Part shown: one piece after another, positions 57,580-64,000 of the stretch
Position numbering within the stretch: the stretch's first letter is position 1
Layout: the number at the start of each line of letters is the position of its first letter
From: Gloeopeniophorella convolvens
Taxonomy: Eukaryota; Basidiomycota; Agaricomycetes; Russulales
Direction: 5' to 3'
DNA length: 64,000 nucleotides
NCBI GenBank assembly: GCA_022496205.1
Contig: WTXD01000003.1
Coordinates: 682,001-746,000, forward strand
Notes under the pieces: model-generated
Told to the model about the DNA's origin: nothing
The model's database searches: none
The model's input: the letters and a program-made list of their open reading frames with translations, nothing else
Translations under genes and position numbers: made by a program

Positions 57580-60500
57580 ATGCCCGACCGCCCCATAGAG
57601 TCACAGCCTCTCCTCGCGCAACATGACATAGAGAACACCCCCGTCTTTCCTATCATTCACATGATAAGAATGGTATGTCGCCCCGGCGTCTCGTGCATTT
57701 ACGCGCCTTGACTTGTTCTTCTTCAGGATGTGACGGTGCGTCCACACGCTCCTCCCCCTTGTGTCTCTGAAATAGCCCTCCTCATAACCTGCAGCACTTC
57801 ATTGGTGCGTTGCGACGCTCACGGCATTCGGATTCTCGCTGACGACCGAGCCCTTTTGCCAGACACGCCTTTGAGCTATGACGCAGTGCGTTCTTCCCGG
57901 GCGCCCGGAGCGCCATCCGCATCTGACGCTCGCTCCAGCTCACAGGACCGGACCTGACGTACACACTCGTCCACCCCCTCGCCGAGAAATACCGCAACCT
58001 CCAGCGCCAGGGCAACAAGTCTATCGTGTTCTGTCTCCTCTTGAACCGTGTGCATTTCATCCGCGATGATAACTTGACGAGCTCGGCGCTTTCGCGCACT
58101 CGGGCGCACCTATGTGAAATTTTGGCTATCAGGTCTCTGCGTGAGTATGGTAACAATCTGCTGGACTTGGCTGTGGTCGCTACGACGAGCTGGCCCGTTT
58201 ACTCTGGCGCCGACCCGACGTTACTGAGCATCGCTCGGGAGGAGAACGATGATCTAGAAGACAGGGTCGGCAATGCCATCGAAATGGCAATTATAAGCAG
58301 GGCGAAACGATTCATTAAGAGCACACCGTGTCAGAAGGTTATAGACGCAATATGGAGGTAACGTGCGATCCTTCTCTCTCCAACCTCCTCCTGAACCTCT
58401 GCTCTAGTGGCACCTGCGTTTATCAAGCAGATAGTAGCCACTCTATCCTGTCCGATGTATGTCTGCTGCCACCGGGGACCTATCCTGTACTTGTTCCGTG
58501 TTGCTCTTCCTGCAGACGTATAAACGGACCCCAGTCCACTTTTATAATCCGCACAACGCACCATTGCTTGATCACTACCGGTTCGTACGCCATTGCGCAC
58601 ACATGGGATAAGTATCGCTAATGGAGGGCCAGTCTAAAAGTGCCCGCGATACGCTCAGTTCTAGAATACCTCAAGTACGTGATCCGGCCCATTTGCTGTT
58701 CCTAGTCTGTGACACCCCAATCAATAGCTTCCTAGCCTTATTCACACTTTTCGTAATTGCAATCGAACTCAACGAACTCGACCGAATAAACGGGTGGGAG
58801 ATCGCGTTCATGGTTTATTCTCTGGGATTCTCGTTAGAGAAGATAGCTGCGATGCAAGAGCATGGGGTTAAAGGTCAGCTCTTCCCGCACGAACTCCACG
58901 GCAACTGCTGAGGACTGGTGCCAGTCTTCTTCACAGGAACATGGGTGCGCAGCTACGGAACTGATTCCATGAGGTGTTTCTCTGATGCACCCTTAGAACG
59001 GATTCGATCTGGCCTTCGGTGCGCCCAAGCAGTGATGCCCAGTGCCGGTTCTGACTCCGAACCCAGTGCCGATCTTTTGTGCGTACGGGGTTCTCCGGCT
59101 CTACGGGATATTCCACCCGAGTAAGTCGAGCGCCTTGTTCTAATCACTCAAGATGACAAACTGTCTCTGTACTTGCTAGGTCGTTGGGCGCAGACGGTTG
59201 GCGTTGACTGCCTCGCGCTTATTGCATGTCTGCTCTTCCCCCGGTGAGTCTGATCCACTCGTGTCGACGGCCCTTTTCAACCCTGGTGGTCGGCAGCTTG
59301 GCCTTCGTGACGTTGAAAAACAACTTGATGGTGTTGTCCCTGCGGGCGATGCTCACGCAGTTCGTTCTCCTGATGTTGATTGCCGCGTTCTGCTTCGGCG
59401 GCTTCCTATATGCGCTTTGGACGTGAGTCGAATCACTTTCGAGCTGCAATTTGCCCTTTTTTTAACAACCTGTGTAAGATTGAGCAGAACCGAAGCTGGG
59501 TACGACTCTACCATATACTGCCATTGACATGCCAGCTTAACGCAACCCGATTGCCAGGTATTCTGCAAGGTATCTTCCTATCCTCTCGGACCGTTTACGC
59601 GTGAGTCTGACGCTCAACTGTGAGTCAAATTGCGTGGTGGATGCTGGACCTGTGGTTCGGGCTCGACGCTTCCGGTTTTGAGAATGCCTGTACGTATTGA
59701 TGTTTGACGTGCGTGCTCAGATGGCTCACTCCTGCCCAGCCAAGTTCAGCCCCATCTTTGGCCCACTGCTGATGGTCACGTATGCATGCCTGAGCAACAC
59801 ATTACTCCTCACAGGTACATCCCTGTCTTGGGTCATTATGACCTTATCTCACGCCCTGTCGCTCTTTCAGTATTGGTTTCTGTAAGCGAAGCGATTTCAG
59901 CCTGGCGTATGATTCACAGTCCCGGACTAGATCCTCTCACACACATTTTCGACTATAAGTGAAGACGCGGCAGCCGAGGTAAGGTCAGTCCCGAATGGCG
60001 AGCTCATGTATTGAAACGGAAGTAGGCTATGTTCAGACGCGCTGTAAATACAATTGAAGGGTAAGCCCGGCGCTCCGTTGGCACTCTGGAGGATCTCGAC
60101 AACTCAACATCCACTTTCCGTCAGCGTCAAGGCGGACTCGCTTTTTTCGTACCAACCCCCTATCAACCTGATTGCTCTTTGGATCATGTTCCCCGCAAGT
60201 TACATCTTATCTCCGCGATGGTTCCATAAGGTAATTGACTTCCATTTATATCCAGCGGCGAGCTTATTGACGACTTGAACGTCCATGCCAGGTCAACGTC
60301 TTTATGATTAGGTTCTTATAACCAAACTTGACAAAATTGAGGGATTATAGACTGACACGACGCCGCAGATTGACGAACTTCCCTATTTTAATCACGATTG
60401 CGTTCTATGAGCGTCAAGCAAAGAAGACAGGCACTACCGGGGTTGGAGAAACGCTTGCAGCAACGACAGAACGATTCATAGAGACGCTTCCAAGGAATGT

Positions 60501-61278
60501 CAAGCGGTGGAGTACGTTGCCTCTGCATAAATAAGGCAAGATGGTTGACACAAGTGTACTACAGCGTTCTTCGAGGGCTTCATAAGCGGCGGGGGATCCG
60601 ACATCGATGCCGTGAGTGTGTTGCAGCGCAGTGGAAAGCTAGTTTAACGTTTGATTGCCTTAGATCTTCGAACTCGAAGAGCAGATCGACAGCGCGCTGG
60701 ACACGCACGACCAGGGTGCTCCTCCACCGATAGGAACACGGCGGTCCTTGTCAACCCGGCAGAGCCGTGGATCTAACGGGAGCAGCCATCGCCCGCAGGT
60801 GTCCCCAATCTCTGTGAAGCCGCCGGATAGCCCTCTAGGGCGCCAGCCACGGCATCGCGTCACGTCGATCTTGAGCCGGCCCGCTGACATGACGACGCAC
60901 ACAAGCCCGCTCGCACAGCTATACCAGCCGCTGGTGGTCGACGAGACGATTCCGGAAGATGGGCAGCCGCAGGCGGGGACACGGGATGCGGTGAGCTATG
61001 GGCCGGCGAGTCGGCGGCGGTTGTCGTCGGCGACGATGCTGCAGCGAAGGGTTCCGTCTACTGGCGAGAGCGGAGCGCAAATGGCGCAGAGCCCGGAGGA
61101 TAGCGCCGACGGGGTGCAAGGGCCGGAGACGGTGGAGGAGACTGAAGAGAAGGAGTCGACGCTGGGGAGCTTGGAGTGGGCGCGACGGCTGGATTCGATT
61201 GAAAAGCGACAGCGCCGGATCGAGGAGCTTCTGAGTGAGATCATTCGAGGGATGGGGTCAGAAGGACGGTCACGTTGA
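57580..61278 (+). CDS. TRP/YVC1-like vacuolar cation channel with many micro-exons, 779 aa
   Basis: A TRP-type, Ca2+-permeable cation channel of the yeast Yvc1 class. Twenty-six exons join in frame to 780 codons: 57580-57672, 57727-57735, 57795-57804, 57863-57885, 57939-58357, 58408-58456, 58516-58580, 58633-58674, 58728-58873, 58925-58944, 58997-59018, 59067-59120, 59180-59243, 59297-59422, 59479-59499, 59558-59569, 59625-59689, 59740-59814, 59871-59881, 59931-59978, 60026-60060, 60125-60230, 60292-60311, 60369-60511, 60565-60611, 60664-61278. The N-terminus has [20 protein letters not shown] and [12 protein letters not shown]. Hydrophobic segments include [54 protein letters not shown] and [20 protein letters not shown], with the pore-side [16 protein letters not shown]. 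The tail is disordered and ends in coiled coil ([20 protein letters not shown]). Micro-exons were placed by frame and family resemblance. Confidence 0.88.
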
Positions 61279-61646
61279 CGGAGCGTAGTGATAGTTGGAT
61301 GTAGGTGGGAGAGGAGAGAAGGACAGAAGTGGAGCGGAACAGGCCTCGAGATGATACTGAATACTTATTACGAATGCGGGGCGGGGAGTGTGACAAAATG
61401 GCGTGACACGGTCTTGTGCGGGTGTTGTGACGTTGCTTAGGCTTGCTTGGCTTGGCTCGAGCTCGAGCGGCGGCAGACTCTCCGCACGTCCACTCTCCGC
61501 CTGCGACCGTCCCGACGACCGTCTGCTCCGTCTCGTCCACCCCGCCACCGTCTTCTCTCTCTGCCCTCTGACCCCCTCGTCACCCCTGCCACCCCCCGCC
61601 CCGCCCCCCGACACAGCTCTGGCCCGCTCATAGCACCCCGTTCCCA
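61279..61646. other. Intergenic: channel 3' flank and LIM-RhoGAP promoter
   Basis: The 368 bp hold no gene. The 150 bp before the LIM gene are strongly C/T-rich (CCACCCCGCCACC, TCTCTCTGCCC), which suggests a pyrimidine-rich promoter/leader. Confidence 0.45.
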
Positions 61647-64000
61647 ATGGGCTTCTCCCAAGATCAGCCCGCCACCCTTTCTCGGCCGCTCGACCTCGCT
61701 CCTCCCACAAATGGCATATCCATCCCCCTCACTCCCGACTCGTTCGAATCGCCTCTTCCTTCCCCGCACAGTCCAACAGATGACTCCGAGCCCTTGTCCT
61801 CCCAGCCGTTCGCACCCAGCAACCGCGGCCCTGACCGGCCCTCCCTCCCAACCCGCGCATCCACCCTCGGATCGGCTAACGAGCTAAACCACAACAGGGT
61901 CCATCCAGACGTCCCCGTCCCGAGCCACTCTCGCAGCGAGGACCTCAATCACTCGTCCGCCTTTGCTGCCCCGTCCCCGGCTTTCCTTTCTCCCAGTCGC
62001 CCGACCACCCCGGGTAGCGGCTCTCACGACCGCAATGCGCCCTCCTCGTCGGAGTACCTCGACACTTCCACCAAGCGACTCAGCGGCACTTCCGCGTCGT
62101 CGCACTCTGCGTCTTCGGCTTCCAATGCGGCCGACAGCCGTGCCGCGCCTTCGACTGCTACCTCTGCGAGCAGCGCCCCAGCCACCTCGTGAGTCCTGCC
62201 TTACCTCTTCATAGTCGCCCATCCTATACGCTTTGGCTTCTCGTTGCATTCGTTCGTCTAACCGTGCCGATCCGTTGCTTGCTCCAGACCATGCTCGTCT
62301 TGCGGCCTCCCGATGCACGGTGCATTCGTGCGAGCCCTCGGAACTGTCTTCCATCTCCAGTGTTTCAAGTGTATTGTAAGCACTGTCATCCTCCCGGCCC
62401 AGAACACCCTGTCATTCCTTTTCAGGACTGCGGAGACGTCGTCGCCTCCAAGTTTTTCCCCATCGATGGTCCCGATGGCAAGCAGCAGCCGCTGTGCGAA
62501 CGCGACTACTTCCGCAGGCTCAACCTCATCTGCGCAAAGTGTGGTATGGCCTTGAGAGGGAGCTACATCACGGCGTGCAGTACGTCACGCCACCCGCTGA
62601 TCAACCGGACCCACCTCACCTTCCCGCAGACCGCAAGTTTCATGTCGAGCATTTTACGTGCTCTATATGTCCGACCCTTTTCGGCCCGCAGGACTCGTAT
62701 TACGAACACGACAACGACGTGTACTGCCACTACCATTATTCGACGCGCTTTGCCACCAAATGCGCGGGTTGCAACACGGCCATCCTGAAGCAGTTCGTGG
62801 AGATTAATCGGAATATGCGCGACGAGTGCTGGCATCCAGAATGTTACATGATCAACAAGGTCAGTGGTCACACCAGCATCAGTGCACGTCCCCGTGGTTG
62901 ATGATCGGTTCCTGTTCGCAGTTCTGGAATGTGAAAGTGGTGTCACGTCGGCCAACGAGCCTGGCAGAGCCCCCTCCCGACGTAACCGAAGCATCTTACG
63001 CGGAGGAAGAGCGGCGGGAAACACACGCGTCGCTGAAAGAAAAACAAATTAGGATGGAGCAGCAGGTCTACCGAATCTGGACGTAAGTTTTCAGCCGGAA
63101 CTTTATCTTCCTTGCTCGCCACTTCCGAACAAGCCTGACGTTCCAAATGCTAGCGTTCTCTCTGCATTCGAGGAGTCCAGCGCTGCGTGCATATCTGACA
63201 TGCTGCGACATGTGAGCAGCGGGCAATACTTGGAAGCCATCCGGATGGCAGAGAAGTTTATTTTGCACGTGGAAGTGCTCTTTGCGACGATTGATGACCT
63301 TGAGTATCATTTTGCTCAGTTGAGCATGAAAGGTACGTTGCCATGCTCCCCTGGTTACGAGAGGTTCATGGACCGCTCCAGGCATGTCGCATGTTCGGGA
63401 GGCGCGCATGCTCTGCCGAAAAACGGTAGATTTATTCACACTGCTCTCGCACACCCAGGAGACAGGAGCACGGCGAATGGGCATGACTCAGGAACTATTG
63501 GCCTTGGTCACGGGACTCGCGCACTATCTCAAGATCCTTATCCGCATTGCGCTTACTGGCGCGCTCAGGCTTGAGCGTGAATATGGCGTCCGCGAGGCGA
63601 TGCAATCATTCCTCGATAAACTCCACCTGCTCGCAGTCCAAGGTGGGAACCCCTCTGCGCGCCGGATGCTCAAAGGCGCCAAAGGTGAAGTCATCACCGC
63701 CCAGCGGGTCAACCTGGGCAACACGGGCACAAATGGGGTCATGTACGGCTTCCGAAGCCTGGCCCCAGAAAATGCGGGCGAGTCGCCATTCAATGGCGCA
63801 CCACGCGACCCTGCCCTCAGCAATGTGCCGGTTGTGAACCCCCCCAGCGACCTGTGCGTCAAGTGCAGTCACACGGTCGAGGAAGACTGCGTGCGGCTCG
63901 GCACGTACCAACGCTGGCACTCGCACTGCGTGCAGTGCAAAACGTGCGGTAAGGTCGCGGCCCCGCCTGCATCTGCGACTGCGGAGGACAAAGCCAAGGA
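61647..64000 (+). CDS. LRG1: LIM-domain RhoGAP of the LRG1 type, 3' part outside window
   Basis: A Rho1-directed GAP involved in cell-wall synthesis and polarity in yeast. Exons so far: 61647-62188, 62288-62375, 62426-62579, 62630-62859, 62922-63082, 63154-63332 and 63382 to the edge. Residues 1-180 are Ser/Pro/Thr-rich and disordered. Tandem LIM zinc fingers then follow: CSSCGLPMHGAFVR to HLQCFKC, CAKCGMALRGSY to HVEHFTCSIC and CAGCNTAILKQFVEI to CWHPECYMI. After a coiled linker (EEERRETHASLKEKQIRMEQ) comes the conserved helical segment FILHVEVLFATIDDLEYHFA and LALVTGLAHYLKILIRIALT. A further LIM, CVKCSHTVEEDCVRL to HCVQCKTCGK, starts at about 63850. The RhoGAP domain is expected downstream. 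The order LIM-LIM-LIM-linker-LIM supports LRG1 over RGA1. Confidence 0.87.

Noticed and set aside
1..64000. CRISPR arrays, operons or bacterial-type insertion sequences
   Set aside because: Genes are eukaryotic with spliceosomal introns throughout; no regularly spaced repeats other than ankyrin units and duplicated BTB genes were found.

Overview
The window is nuclear DNA from a filamentous basidiomycete, most likely a wood-decay-type agaricomycete. The genes are dense and cut by many GT-AG introns of about 45-65 bp. The families are typical of that group: an Mbp1-type APSES factor, a REG1-like PP1 regulator, a TRP/YVC1-like channel, an expanded BTB family and a NACHT-ankyrin gene. The phylum is inferred from gene style and family content; no marker gene fixes the species. 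Coding models were built by joining exons by eye. Every model called intact and complete sums to a multiple of three.

1-13.9 kb (core cell biology): a VPS9-domain Rab5-type GEF runs off the left edge. Next come a 1660-residue PACT-domain coiled-coil protein of the spindle pole body type (Pcp1/Spc110-like), a RING-coiled-coil protein (RING1), ESCRT-II subunit VPS25, a second RING-coiled-coil protein (RING2), and a ubiquitin-like/WLM metalloprotease.

13.9-25.3 kb (gene-poor): the only recognisable gene is a broken NACHT-ankyrin (NLR-like) pseudogene at 16-19 kb. The rest shows no supportable gene.

25.3-40.2 kb: a REG1/Hex2-like PP1 regulatory subunit is followed by a BTB/POZ array of three intact genes, one frameshifted gene and one chimeric relic. 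The array looks built by duplication of a two-gene block. It is followed by a nitronate monooxygenase.

40.8-54.3 kb: a coiled-coil protein with possible SHE3 affinity, a third RING protein with two apparent frameshifts (RING3), a tandem ABM-like protein, a secreted PEBP-family protein, an F-BAR/DEP/RhoGAP protein (Rgd2-like) and the U4/U6 snRNP WD40 protein PRP4.

54.5-64 kb: an APSES/ankyrin cell-cycle transcription factor, a TRP/YVC1-like cation channel with 26 exons including several of 9-12 nt, and the 5' part of a LIM-RhoGAP of the LRG1 type that runs off the right edge.

The genes do not form one pathway. Loose themes are membrane traffic (VPS9, VPS25), Rho and polarity control (F-BAR RhoGAP, LRG1-like) and ubiquitin biology (three RING proteins, BTB proteins as possible CUL3 adaptors, UBL-WLM). 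The most unusual structures are the micro-exon channel gene and the BTB block duplication.
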